In this document: in pieces, positions 1-7,988 of the stretch | Position numbering within the stretch: position 1 is the stretch's first letter | How the letters are laid out: each line of letters starts with the position of its first letter | Source of the DNA: Deltaproteobacteria bacterium CG_4_8_14_3_um_filter_43_13 | GTDB lineage: Bacteria; Desulfobacterota; UBA8473 | Assembly: GCA_002782605.1 (NCBI GenBank) | Contig: PFIF01000305.1 | Span: 1 to 14,305, forward strand | DNA: 14,305 nucleotides | Direction of reading: 5' to 3' | Made by a program: the position numbers and the translations under genes | The notes under the pieces: generated by a model | What the model saw: the letters and a program-made list of their open reading frames with translations, nothing else | Databases searched by the model: none | What the model was told of the DNA's origin: nothing

Positions 1-1
1 G

Positions 2-1198
2 AAAAGGATTGGTATCTCCATAAATTTTGCCATCCTTTTAGGTCACAATACCATCCGTGCTTCGGTAATGGGCAAAGAGAACAGGAACCCTAGTAAAAAA
101 GAGCTAGAAGATATGTGCATTGCTGTGGAGAAGGGGATGAATGAGGGTGCCTTCGGTCTCTCAACAGGTCTTATCTATTCCCCGGCATGTTTCTCTGAAA
201 TAGCTGAGATGGTTGCCCTGAACAATGTGGTAAAAAGGCACGAAGGGGTGTTTACAACCCATATGCGTAGTGAGGATGACCTGGTGTTAGAGGCAATTAA
301 TGAGGTGATTGAGGTAGCGAAACAGACCCATGTCCCTCTTCAGATATCCCATTTAAAGACCTCCAGGGAAAGGAATTGGAATAAACTGGATAGGATGTTT
401 CAGGTTATAGAGAGAGCCATAGATGAAGGATTGGATATAACCTGTGATCGTTATCCATACATCGCTTCAAATACAGGGCTTCAGGCTATATTGCCTGACT
501 GGACAACTGAAGGAGATAAGGAAACCAGGGTTAACAGGTTAAGAAATGAGACAGTAAGGGAAAAAATAAAGAATGAGATAGTAAAAAAACACCCTGAACC
601 AGATTATTGGAAGACGATCGTAATATCCACAGTAGTATCAGAGAAGAATAATAAGTATGAAGGGATGAGTATTGCTGACTCCGCAGGTATGGTTGGAAAA
701 GAGCCTTTTGATTTCACTATGGATGTCCTGATAGAAGAAGAGATGAACGTTTCTGCCAACTATTTTACCATGTCTGAGGATAACCTTGTAAAGATATACA
801 GAAAGCCGTACATTATGATAGGGTCAGATGCTGCCTGCCGTGCCGATTATGGTCCTCTGGCAGAGGGTAACCCCCATCCCAGGGCTTTTGGAACGTTTCC
901 AAGGGCATTGGGTATATATGCAAGAGAGAAGGGGATTATGACTCTCCCCATAGCAGTGAAGAAGATGACATCTGATCCATGCAGAAAGCTGGGTATTCAA
1001 AAAAGGGGCGAGTTAAGAGAGGGGTTTTATGCTGATCTGGTAATCTTCAATCCGGATACGATAGTGGATAAGGCTACCTTTTCTGAACCTATGCAGTATC
1101 CTGAAGGGATTGAGTATGTTATAGTTAATGGGGATATTACTGTAGAGAAGGGTGAGCATACAGGGTGTAAGAGTGGGAGGGTATTGAGAAAGACATGA
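2..1198 (+). CDS. N-acyl-D-amino-acid deacylase (D-aminoacylase), 5' truncated by window edge
   Basis: This is a metal-dependent amidohydrolase that removes the acyl group from N-acyl-D-amino acids. The reading frame is open from the window edge (the residues GHNTIRASVMG before the first internal ATG at 68 match the family), so about 398 C-terminal residues are visible of a family usually 480-530 long. Visible family features are the metal-site region THMRSE followed by an ISHLK motif, a GSDA segment carrying the expected catalytic Asp, HPRAFGTFPRALG, and the C-terminal beta-sandwich return with GFYADLVIFNP and YPEGIEYVIVNG. The TGA stop overlaps the ATG of the next gene (ATGA), so the two are probably co-translated. 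The substrate side chain cannot be read from the sequence. The family assignment is strong; ATG 68 is not the true start. Confidence 0.92.
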   Translation, partial: KRIGISINFAILLGHNTIRASVMGKENRNPSKKELEDMCIAVEKGMNEGAFGLSTGLIYSPACFSEIAEMVALNNVVKRHEGVFTTHMRSEDDLVLEAINEVIEVAKQTHVPLQISHLKTSRERNWNKLDRMFQVIERAIDEGLDITCDRYPYIASNTGLQAILPDWTTEGDKETRVNRLRNETVREKIKNEIVKKHPEPDYWKTIVISTVVSEKNNKYEGMSIADSAGMVGKEPFDFTMDVLIEEEMNVSANYFTMSEDNLVKIYRKPYIMIGSDAACRADYGPLAEGNPHPRAFGTFPRALGIYAREKGIMTLPIAVKKMTSDPCRKLGIQKRGELREGFYADLVIFNPDTIVDKATFSEPMQYPEGIEYVIVNGDITVEKGEHTGCKSGRVLRKT

Positions 1199-1947
1199 TT
1201 AAATGGCAGCCCCTTATTGGAATTACCTCGGATTACCATAAAGGGGGAGATATATTCAAAGGCCCGGCGTACTTTATAGGGAAAAACTATATCTCTGCGG
1301 TTAGAGAAGCAGGTGGGATACCTATAGTTCTGCCTTATAGTTCTGACAGAAAATTAGTGGAGAGCCTTGCAGAGAGGATTGACGGCATTCTTATAACAGG
1401 GGGAAATTTTGATATAAATCCTGTATTCTATGGAGAAGACCCTATTGATGAGATTGGAGAGTTAAATAATAAAAGAACCACCTTCGAGATGGAGATTGCC
1501 AGGATTGCATTGGGAAGAGATATGTCTGTATTGGGCATCTGTGGTGGTGAACAGTTGTTAAACGTAGCAGGTGGCGGCAGTCTGTATCAAGACATAAAGG
1601 CTCAGGTGAGGGGGGCTTCTAGCCATCAGCAGAAGATGTCTAAATCAGAAACACATCATTCAGTAATTATAGAAACTGACACAAAATTGCATTCAATCCT
1701 GGAGTGTGAGACCATAGAAGTAAACAGTACCCATCATCAGTCCATAAGGAAAATAGGGAAGGGGTTTATCCTCAACGCAAAGGCCCCTGATGGGATTGTG
1801 GAGGGGATCGAAAGTGACAGCCATAGGTTTGTCTTAGGGGTTCAATGGCATCCCGAGTTTCTCTGTCAGAAAGAGAAAAGGTTCAAGAGGCTTTTTAAGG
1901 CGTTTGTTAAGAGTTGTAAAAAAAGGCCTGAGATTTCTTGGATTTAG
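1195..1947 (+). CDS. Class I glutamine amidotransferase-like hydrolase, peptidase C26 (PuuD/gamma-glutamyl hydrolase type)
   Basis: This 250-residue protein is of normal length for the PuuD-like peptidase C26 family, which hydrolyses gamma-glutamyl amides. The N-terminus PLIGIT leads to LITGG (about 67-70). The nucleophile elbow is LGICGGEQ with Cys116, and the His/Glu of the triad are in GVQWHPEF (His219, Glu221). The motif VNSTHHQ (about 177-182) is typical of the PuuD branch. The elbow reads CGGEQ where CRGxQ is more usual. The ATG overlaps the stop of the D-aminoacylase gene by 4 bp, which implies one operon. Paired with a D-aminoacylase, a substrate such as a gamma-D-glutamyl or gamma-glutamyl amide is plausible, but this is inference. 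No clear terminator is seen in the 176 bp after the stop. Confidence 0.9.
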   Translation: MIKWQPLIGITSDYHKGGDIFKGPAYFIGKNYISAVREAGGIPIVLPYSSDRKLVESLAERIDGILITGGNFDINPVFYGEDPIDEIGELNNKRTTFEMEIARIALGRDMSVLGICGGEQLLNVAGGGSLYQDIKAQVRGASSHQQKMSKSETHHSVIIETDTKLHSILECETIEVNSTHHQSIRKIGKGFILNAKAPDGIVEGIESDSHRFVLGVQWHPEFLCQKEKRFKRLFKAFVKSCKKRPEISWI

Positions 1948-2123
1948 AGCCAGCGTTTGATGCCTTACCCACACAGATAAAAGCATTCCTTCAATATCAC
2001 TTTGATACTTAGTATTATGATTATGAGGGTTGGGTTTGATAAGTCATTGGGACTGTTGAATAAAGGCCAAAATATGAGTTCTTAGATATTTTGTTCTTCA
2101 GTGTATAAATCTGTTATGCCCAT

Positions 2124-2315
2124 TTATGAAGATCGGCGGCTAGCTTTACGTCTCCTTCGGGCAGCCTCGAGTCTTTTCCGTTTCTTTTTGACACTGGGTT
2201 TCTCATAAAATCGTCGGTGTTTGAGCTCCTTTTGCACACCTTCCAGTTGCATCCTTTTCTTGAGTACCTTAATGGCCTTTTCAATATCTCCCTTGACTTC
2301 TACAGCAATGGACAT
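2124..2315 (-). CDS. rpsU: 30S ribosomal protein bS21
   Basis: This 63-residue, very basic protein belongs to the small-subunit protein bS21 family, which acts near the 3' end of 16S rRNA. It starts SIAVEVKGDIEKAIKVLKK, has the conserved HRRFYEKPS segment in the middle and ends in an Arg/Lys-rich tail (EAARRRRKASRRSS). A Shine-Dalgarno AAAGGAAG lies a few bases before the ATG. It stands alone: convergent to the C26 peptidase gene on one side and downstream of the nagZ terminator on the other, not in the common rpsU-dnaG setting. It likely has its own promoter in the AT-rich 2340-2460 stretch, but I could not fix convincing -35/-10 boxes. Confidence 0.95.
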   Translation of the reverse strand: MSIAVEVKGDIEKAIKVLKKRMQLEGVQKELKHRRFYEKPSVKKKRKRLEAARRRRKASRRSS

Positions 2316-2465
2316 TAAACTTCCTTTCCCATAGCAAAACTCTGGATATTCCTACCTAAATGGAAGTATAAAGTCTTGCCAGTTAAACGATGGTTGAAAC
2401 CTATAGCTATATTCTCCCCTATATTTTTTATGGAATAACACGAGAATAGAGTAATACCCCATTAA

Positions 2466-2501
2466 AATAAAAAACCCTCAGGATACCAGGAAGTTCTGAG
2501 G
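2466..2501 (-). terminator. Rho-independent terminator after nagZ
   Basis: On the minus strand CCTCAG (2501-2496) pairs with CTGAGG (2481-2476) and is followed by GTTTTTTATTTT. It lies about 80 bp beyond the nagZ stop, so it probably ends the ABC transporter-nagZ transcript and separates it from rpsU. Confidence 0.65.
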
Positions 2502-2578
2502 TTAAAAAATAAAAACTCTTTGGCTTCCTAAAAAGTTATGTTTTCTATGCTAAAATAAATAAATATAAAAATCAAGCA

Positions 2579-3748
2579 CTAAATTTTTATTGTTCTGTAG
2601 CAATTGTTTGGAGAGGATAAAATTTTACCAACGACTTCTTTATGTTCTCTGCATCCAACCAGGACTTTCACATCTTCGTAATTTGCGGGATGATATGGTA
2701 GGAGGTATTTATTCTTAACCTTTACTATACGCTTTATGGATTCTTCGATCCTTGCTTCAGGCAATTTCCCTTCATCTATCGCCTCAAGGGTAGACTGAAT
2801 GGCCTTTTTTTGTTTCTCTATATTATTTCCAATGAGGATAACATCTACCCCTGCGTTTATAGCATTTACTGTAGCCTCTCCAATGGGATAGTTTTTAGCT
2901 ATAGAACCCATCTCCATATCGTCGCTTATAATCAACCCTTTAAATCCCAGTTTCTTTCTTAACAGACCTTTTAATATCCTCTCAGAGAGAGTGGCAGGCA
3001 TAGAAATGTCCCACGCAGGGTAAAGGACATGGGCGGTCATTATTGCCTCTAAACTGCTTCCTATAGCTTCTATAAATGGTTTCAATTCTACCCCTTCCAA
3101 TCTCTTGATACTGTGTTTAACCACAGGTAGCTGTTTATGGGAATCCAATTCTGTATCACCGTGGCCCGGAAAGTGTTTACCTGTAGCTATCACTCGATTT
3201 TCCTGGAGTCCTTTTATAAAGGCATTACCCAGGGTTGAGACTATAGAGGGATCTGCCCCAAAAGACCGATCTCCTATCACAGGATTATCAGGGTTTGTAT
3301 TGACGTCCAGAACCGGGGCAAGATCCATATTTATCCCTACAGACCGGAGTTCCCTCGCTAAAATCCCCCCAAGGTTAAAGACCAGCTCAACAGCCTTATA
3401 CTTCTCATAAGAAAATTCTGTACAGCCTTTCCCCTCTTTTTTGATTTCCTCCAACTCTTTTTCAAATATCTCTCCCAGGATGCCTGCAGGTGGGAATTGG
3501 GTGAAGGGTTCTTTCAGTCTGGATACCCTTCCTCCCTCCTGGTCGATTGATAAAAATAGAGGGGTGTCTGGTGAAAGGCTCTGGAGATCATTGCATAGAT
3601 TAGCCAGTTGTATGGGGTCGTTGATGTTTCTGGAAAATAGAATTACACCACCAATCTGATAATGTTGAATTATATTCATCAGATATTTAGATACCTTACA
3701 GCCGTCGAAGCCAATCATAAACATCTGACCAACTCTATCTTTTATCAC
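2579..3748 (-). CDS. nagZ: Beta-N-acetylhexosaminidase, glycoside hydrolase family 3
   Basis: NagZ removes N-acetylglucosamine from GlcNAc-anhydroMurNAc peptides or other beta-GlcNAc glycosides, usually in cell-wall recycling. The 389-residue protein has IDQEGGRV (about 68-75), the family signature KHFPGHGDT (191-199) with the downstream catalytic His204, and the nucleophile region IISDDMEMG (nucleophile Asp276). No signal peptide is visible, so a cytoplasmic location is expected. The start is GTG at 3748, preceded at 7 bp by AAGGAGG, which overlaps the TAA stop of the upstream permease gene; translational coupling is likely. It is the last gene of the transporter operon. The roughly 50-residue tail after the barrel (Cys and basic residues) is longer than in minimal NagZ, but the core is complete. 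Confidence 0.93.
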   Translation of the reverse strand: MIKDRVGQMFMIGFDGCKVSKYLMNIIQHYQIGGVILFSRNINDPIQLANLCNDLQSLSPDTPLFLSIDQEGGRVSRLKEPFTQFPPAGILGEIFEKELEEIKKEGKGCTEFSYEKYKAVELVFNLGGILARELRSVGINMDLAPVLDVNTNPDNPVIGDRSFGADPSIVSTLGNAFIKGLQENRVIATGKHFPGHGDTELDSHKQLPVVKHSIKRLEGVELKPFIEAIGSSLEAIMTAHVLYPAWDISMPATLSERILKGLLRKKLGFKGLIISDDMEMGSIAKNYPIGEATVNAINAGVDVILIGNNIEKQKKAIQSTLEAIDEGKLPEARIEESIKRIVKVKNKYLLPYHPANYEDVKVLVGCREHKEVVGKILSSPNNCYRTIKI

Positions 3749-3760
3749 CAGTTGCCCTCC

Positions 3761-4569
3761 TTAGTCCTTTCTCACATCCAGTGTGTCTCTTAATCCATCT
3801 CCAAGAAAGTTAAAGCCCAGTACTGTTATCATAATAGCCAATCCTGGAAATGTGGTCATATGAGGAGCTACCAGCAGGAACTGTACCCCTTCATTCAACA
3901 TGCTTCCCCAGCTTGGGGTGGGTGGCTGAGCCCCCAATCCTAAAAAGCTCAGGCTTGCCTCAGCGAGAATTACCGCCGCCATTCCAAAGGTAGTCTCTAC
4001 GATCAAAGGTGAAAGGATATTCGGGAGGATATGGTGCATTATTATTCTGGGGGGCTTTGCTCCCAATGCCCTGGCAGCAACTATGTACTCTCGCTCCTTT
4101 ACACGGTAAGTATCTGCCCTCTTACAATCCTGGCATAACCAACCCATCCTGTTAAACATAAAGCCAGTATCACATTATTAAGGCTTGGCCCCAGGACTGC
4201 TGTCAAGGCAATTGCTAAAAGAATACCAGGGAACGCTAAAAGGATATCCACGATCCTCATGAATAACTCGTCTATCCAGCCCCCGTTGTAGCCGGCCAAA
4301 GACCCTATAAATGTCCCGATCAGTAGTGATATACCCACTACAGCCAGTCCTACAAATACTGAGATTCTGGAACCATAGATTATCCTGCTCAGATTATCCC
4401 TTCCCAGTTTGTCTTGCCCGAGGGGATGTTCCTGACTTGATGGATTTAACCCTCCTCTTAAGCTCTGCTCAAAGGGACTGGAAGGGGCTAAATAAGGGGC
4501 GAAGACAGCCACGAATATCAATGTCCCGATTATAAACAATCCTACTATAGCAATTTTATTTCTAAACAT
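3761..4569 (-). pseudogene. DppC-type peptide ABC transporter permease, frameshifted
   Basis: This is an inner-membrane permease of the DppC/OppC family. The first part (4569 to about 4100) carries an N-terminal membrane segment, HPLGQDKLGRDNLSRIIYGSR and several hydrophobic helices to GYARIVRGQIL. The rest (from about 4110 to 3761), in a different frame, continues with KEREYIVAARALGA, the EAA loop that contacts the ATPase, and the final helix FNFLGDGLRDTLD. The frames break at minus-strand ACCGTGTAAAG. Removing one GT from the GTGT at 4101-4104 gives ACCGTAAAG and restores QILTVKEREY, giving about 268 residues, normal for the family. It may be a true mutation or a sequencing error. The ATG at 4569 follows a stop 9 bases upstream in frame, so the N-terminus is short for the family. 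It lies between the dppB-like gene and nagZ. Confidence 0.88.
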
Positions 4570-4593
4570 ATCCCGAAATCAACCTTGATGGCT

Positions 4594-4706
4594 TCATAAA
4601 AAGTCGAAAAAATCCCTCTCCCTCGATGGGAGAGGGTTGGGGTGAGGGTGACCCCCCTCCCCTTCATCCCCTCCCACAAGGGGAGGGGAAATGGGACTTT
4701 TTACGA
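4594..4706. repeat. Composite palindromic intergenic repeat with two nested hairpins
   Basis: The outer arms AAAAAGTC (4598-4605) and GACTTTTT (4695-4702) enclose hairpin one, CCCTCTCCC/GGGAGAGGG (4614-4622 and 4628-4636, 5-base loop), and hairpin two, CCCCTCCCC/GGGGAGGGG (4654-4662 and 4680-4688). It fills almost the whole gap between two permease genes of one operon, so it would be transcribed and could affect mRNA stability or processing. The form resembles dispersed palindromic repeats of many bacterial genomes; copy number elsewhere is unknown. Confidence 0.75.
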
Positions 4707-4719
4707 GTCTATCAGCCTA

Positions 4720-5721
4720 TTATCTCAATTTAATCCTGGGGTCGATATAAGAGTATGCAATATCCGTCATGAGATTTATCAAGACATAGCTGATGGATAT
4801 TATTAAAACACACCCCTGTACCAGGGGATAGTCCCTGGTGTTTATAGCCTGAATGAGAAGCCTGCCTATCCCGGGCCAGGAAAAGATAGTCTCAGTGATG
4901 ATTGCGCCGGCCAGGAGGGCACCAAACTGCAATCCAACTATCGTTATAACAGGAACCAGAGCATTTTTAAGGGCATGTTTGAGGATAACCCTTACCTCCG
5001 ATAACCCTTTAGCCCTGGCAGCAACAATATACTCCTGGCTAATTACCTCCAGCATGCTTGCCCTAACCATTCTGGAGAGTATGGCAGCCATTCCTGTACC
5101 CAGTGTGATGGCAGGGAGTACGATACTGCGAATGCCCTCATCCCCTGAGATTGGAAACAAGCCCATATTAACAGAGAAGACAATCATCAGCATTGGACCT
5201 AACCAGAAGTTAGGCATGGACACCCCCAGGAGTGCAAAGAACATGGAAGAATTGTCCATGAAGGAATACTGCCTGATGGCAGAGTAAATCCCAGTGGGCA
5301 GGGATATTAATAATGCCATTATCATGGCTGCAACGGTAAGTTTTATGGTTGCAGGGTATCTCTTCAGAATCAGCTCTATAACTGGTTTTCCGCTGTGGAG
5401 TGAGTTGCCAAAATTGCCACTTATGACACCTCCTGCGAAGAGGAGGTATTGCTTCCCCAGAGGATCATCAAGTCGGAGTTCTTTCCTCAATGTTTCCTTA
5501 TCGGCAATCTGAGCATTCTCTCCCAGCATAAGATCAACAGGGTCTCCAGGGATGAGATGAATAAGTAGGAAGACCAGGGTTAGCACCCCAAAGACGACGG
5601 GAAAAAGCAGTGTTAAGCGTTTTATTATAAAAGTCATCATAAAGTCGTGAATCGTGAATCGTAAATCGTAAATCGTGAATCGTGAATCGTGAATCGTAAA
5701 TTTTTCTAATTGTCCATCCAC
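4720..5721 (-). CDS. DppB-type peptide ABC transporter permease
   Basis: This is an inner-membrane permease for di/oligopeptide uptake. The core, from MTFIIKRL onward (ATG at 5637 or 5640, about 305 residues), has the standard first helix ending LIHLIPGDPVD, the loop LRLDDPLGKQY, five further helices, the EAA motif EYIVAARAKGLSEVRVILKHA and the conserved FSWPGIGRLL and DPRIKLR ends. The open frame reaches back to a GTG at 5721 that overlaps the end of the substrate-binding-protein gene. That would add 27 residues, mostly encoded by a heptanucleotide repeat (FTIHDSR, FTIYDLR, FTIHDF). Neither start has a good Shine-Dalgarno. The family N-terminus argues for the ATG; coupling to the upstream gene argues for the GTG. 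The coordinates given use the longer frame. Confidence 0.92.
   Translation of the reverse strand: MDGQLEKFTIHDSRFTIYDLRFTIHDFMMTFIIKRLTLLFPVVFGVLTLVFLLIHLIPGDPVDLMLGENAQIADKETLRKELRLDDPLGKQYLLFAGGVISGNFGNSLHSGKPVIELILKRYPATIKLTVAAMIMALLISLPTGIYSAIRQYSFMDNSSMFFALLGVSMPNFWLGPMLMIVFSVNMGLFPISGDEGIRSIVLPAITLGTGMAAILSRMVRASMLEVISQEYIVAARAKGLSEVRVILKHALKNALVPVITIVGLQFGALLAGAIITETIFSWPGIGRLLIQAINTRDYPLVQGCVLIISISYVLINLMTDIAYSYIDPRIKLR
5646..5701. repeat. Heptanucleotide tandem repeat, eight units of CGTRAAT
   Basis: Eight consecutive 7-bp units read CGTGAAT or CGTAAAT (plus strand), in the order G,G,A,A,G,G,G,A at the variable base. The array sits between the binding-protein stop and the probable permease ATG. 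On the minus strand all three frames are free of stop codons and give the same seven-residue peptide repeat. Confidence 0.93.
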
Positions 5722-7304
5722 ACATCCTTCAGGGAGATAAAATCCCCCGCGGGATACACCACAAAACCATGAACTGATTTATTCATAACCGCTACATTGG
5801 TGGTATACCAGAGACTCACATAGGGAATGTCCTCTGCCAGTATCTTCTGGATCTCACTGTAAACCTTCTTTCTCCTGGAGATATCCAGTGTAGCTCTGCC
5901 CTCTCGAGTCAGTTTGTCCAGCCTTTGGTTTACATATCCTCCACGATTTGCACCATTAGGAGGTATGCTGGAAGAATGAAAAATATAATATAGCATATCA
6001 GGATCGGTAATACCAACCCATGAGAGGCTATACATATGAAAGTTCCCTGACTTTATGTCCGAATACAGGGTTCCCCATTCATAACTCATAATGTCTATGC
6101 CGATCCCCACAACCCTCAATTGCTGTTGGATAATCTCCGCTATCCTCTTTCTAAGCTGGTCAGTGGATGTCTTGAATGTCAGTTTAAACCTCGTATCTGG
6201 GCCATCACCATCAGGGTCTTTAAACCCTGCCTCATCCAGCAGTCTTAATGCCTTTGTTTTATTGTATTCAAATATCTTAACGTTTCCCTCATATGCCCAA
6301 TTATGGGGAGAAAGAATTCCACTGGCGGAGGTGACAAATCCCTTTAATATATACCTTATTATTGACTCCCTATCTATAGCATGGGCAATAGCCTCTCTGA
6401 CCTTTATATTCTTCAAAACAGGATCCTTTAGATTGAATCCGAGGTAAGAATAGGTAGTTCCTTCCTCTTTGATAATCTTTAAGTTATCCCTTTTCTCCAA
6501 AAAGGGGAATAAATCCGGAGGGATATCGTTCTGCAAAAGGTGGATGCCCCCCTGACTCAGTTCCAGCAGCCTGACTGTACTATCAGGCACTATCTTGAAA
6601 ACTATCCGGTTCAACCCTGGTTTACCCTCAAAGCAATCAGTATTCGCCTTCAGTATTATTTTCTCGTCAGGGAGAAATCCTGTCAGTTTAAAGGGGCCGG
6701 TTCCCATGGGTTGCTTACTAAACCTGTCTGCGGATTTCTCGGCAGCATGCTTTGGAACAATCCCCATAATTGCCAGGTTTATTAAGAAAGGGGCAAACGG
6801 CTCCTTAAGTACAAATCTTACTGTATATCTATCCAGGGTCTCTATTGACTTAATCTTTTCAAAAGCGCCCATATGGGGTGATTTGAAAGAAGGATTAAGG
6901 ATTGTATCGAAGGTGTATTTTACGTCTTCTGAGGTAAGCTCTGAACCATCATGAAACTGAACTCCCTCTCTTAAATGAAATATATATGTGGTTTCATTGG
7001 GGTTATCCCATCTTTTAACTATATCTGGCACGGGGTTAAAATGGGGGTCTAGTTTGAAGAGGGGATTAAACAGTATCTGGGTTAAGCGGTAGGAATTTGC
7101 ATCAGTGGCATACCTTGGGTCAAGGTTAGCGGGACTGCTCTCAAGACCTATGACAAGGGTATTTCTGTCTGGTTTTGACTCTTTTAAACATGCTACAAGG
7201 GCTATTAAAAAGAAAAAAGTAAAGAAAAGTGCACCGCTGATGGTTAGGCGCTTACTTTCAATCAGAACCCGTATAAATAACGGCAAGAATATAGGTCGGT
7301 TCAT
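5706..7304 (-). CDS. ABC transporter substrate-binding lipoprotein, family 5 (DppA/OppA type)
   Basis: This is an extracytoplasmic solute-binding protein for peptides, 532 residues long, normal for the family. It has a basic N-terminus, a hydrophobic segment (about 21-38) and a lipobox LVAC with Cys39 as the predicted lipidated residue. The mature part follows the family path: NTLVIGLESSPANLDP, the signature region FHLREGVQFHDGSELTSEDVKYTFD, MGTGPFKL, and IAHAIDRESI. The ATG at 7304 lies inside the regulator gene, overlapping it by 47 bp, and has no clear Shine-Dalgarno. A later non-ATG start such as the CTG at the end of the regulator gene would still keep the signal peptide. It is followed by the permease genes; no ATPase gene is in the window. 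The ligand is probably a peptide, but nickel or other family ligands cannot be excluded. Confidence 0.93.
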   Translation of the reverse strand: MNRPIFLPLFIRVLIESKRLTISGALFFTFFFLIALVACLKESKPDRNTLVIGLESSPANLDPRYATDANSYRLTQILFNPLFKLDPHFNPVPDIVKRWDNPNETTYIFHLREGVQFHDGSELTSEDVKYTFDTILNPSFKSPHMGAFEKIKSIETLDRYTVRFVLKEPFAPFLINLAIMGIVPKHAAEKSADRFSKQPMGTGPFKLTGFLPDEKIILKANTDCFEGKPGLNRIVFKIVPDSTVRLLELSQGGIHLLQNDIPPDLFPFLEKRDNLKIIKEEGTTYSYLGFNLKDPVLKNIKVREAIAHAIDRESIIRYILKGFVTSASGILSPHNWAYEGNVKIFEYNKTKALRLLDEAGFKDPDGDGPDTRFKLTFKTSTDQLRKRIAEIIQQQLRVVGIGIDIMSYEWGTLYSDIKSGNFHMYSLSWVGITDPDMLYYIFHSSSIPPNGANRGGYVNQRLDKLTREGRATLDISRRKKVYSEIQKILAEDIPYVSLWYTTNVAVMNKSVHGFVVYPAGDFISLKDVWMDN

Positions 7305-7905
7305 TTCTATTTGAGGCTACTAAATGGGGGATGTTTGAGAGATAATAAATGGTGTCTCCGGTAAATAAGATTTCCACTTTTTCCCCCACCCGTGCCTTCA
7401 TTTCTCCATCAATAACGAATATAAACTCCTCTCCATCATGCGCTGATAACTCTTGATCAGGCGTCTCTGGTTCCAGCTTTACAATGAATGACTCCATGTG
7501 TCTGCCCTTTACATCAGAGGCAAGGGACATATAGGTGTAATTGTGTCCTTTTTGCGATGCCGATCTGGAAACTACCTTCCTTTCACCATGACGTACTATA
7601 GAATAGGTTTTTTCTCCTTCTTCTGCAGTGAGTGTGCCAAAGACTGTTTTTAGGGATTTGGCAAGTTTTATGATGGTTCCAATCTGCGGGGAGACAGTTT
7701 GATTTTCAATCTGTGATAGCAAATCAATAGGGAAACCTGTCTTGGTTGAAAGTTCTTCAAGGGAGATTCCTTCTGTTTCTCTTATCTTTTTAATCCTCTC
7801 ACCAACCGATTCAACTATATCTGGGCTCTCTTTATCCTCAAAGTGCTCAGTTAATTCTTTTAAAAAATGTTGGTATCTTTTGCTGTCTTCCCCGGGCATA
7901 GTCAT
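7258..7905 (-). CDS. XRE-family transcriptional regulator with C-terminal cupin domain
   Basis: The 215-residue protein has a helix-turn-helix domain at about 35-90 (IKKIRETEGISLEELSTKTG, then LLSQIENQTVSPQIGTI) and a cupin_2 barrel at about 130-210, with HDGEEFIFVIDGEMKARVG and DTIYYLSNIPHLVAS. Regulators of this type sense small molecules and control neighbouring catabolic or transport genes. It starts at ATG 7905 with AGGAGA 5 bp upstream and a good promoter before it. It is the first gene of the transporter operon and its 3' end overlaps the binding-protein gene, so it probably controls uptake and itself. The cupin ligand is unknown. A spacer of about 30 charged residues precedes the HTH domain. 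Confidence 0.92.
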   Translation of the reverse strand: MTMPGEDSKRYQHFLKELTEHFEDKESPDIVESVGERIKKIRETEGISLEELSTKTGFPIDLLSQIENQTVSPQIGTIIKLAKSLKTVFGTLTAEEGEKTYSIVRHGERKVVSRSASQKGHNYTYMSLASDVKGRHMESFIVKLEPETPDQELSAHDGEEFIFVIDGEMKARVGEKVEILFTGDTIYYLSNIPHLVASNRNEPTYILAVIYTGSD

Positions 7906-7949
7906 AAAGTCTCCTAAAAGTTTTCTCTGTTCATAACCGATAATTTATG

Positions 7950-7978
7950 TATTTAATGTACTTGGTGAAAAAAGTCAA
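7950..7978 (-). promoter_or_regulatory. Sigma-70-type promoter for the regulator-transporter operon
   Basis: On the minus strand TTGACT (7978-7973), a 17-bp spacer, then TAAATA (7955-7950), 45 bp upstream of the regulator ATG. The AT-rich stretch between promoter and gene could hold an operator for the XRE protein, but no clear palindrome was seen. Confidence 0.6.
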
Positions 7979-7988
7979 TTAATTTTCT

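Noticed and set aside
5646..5701. Possible CRISPR-like array
   Set aside because: Units are 7 bp and contiguous with no spacers; it is a simple tandem repeat.
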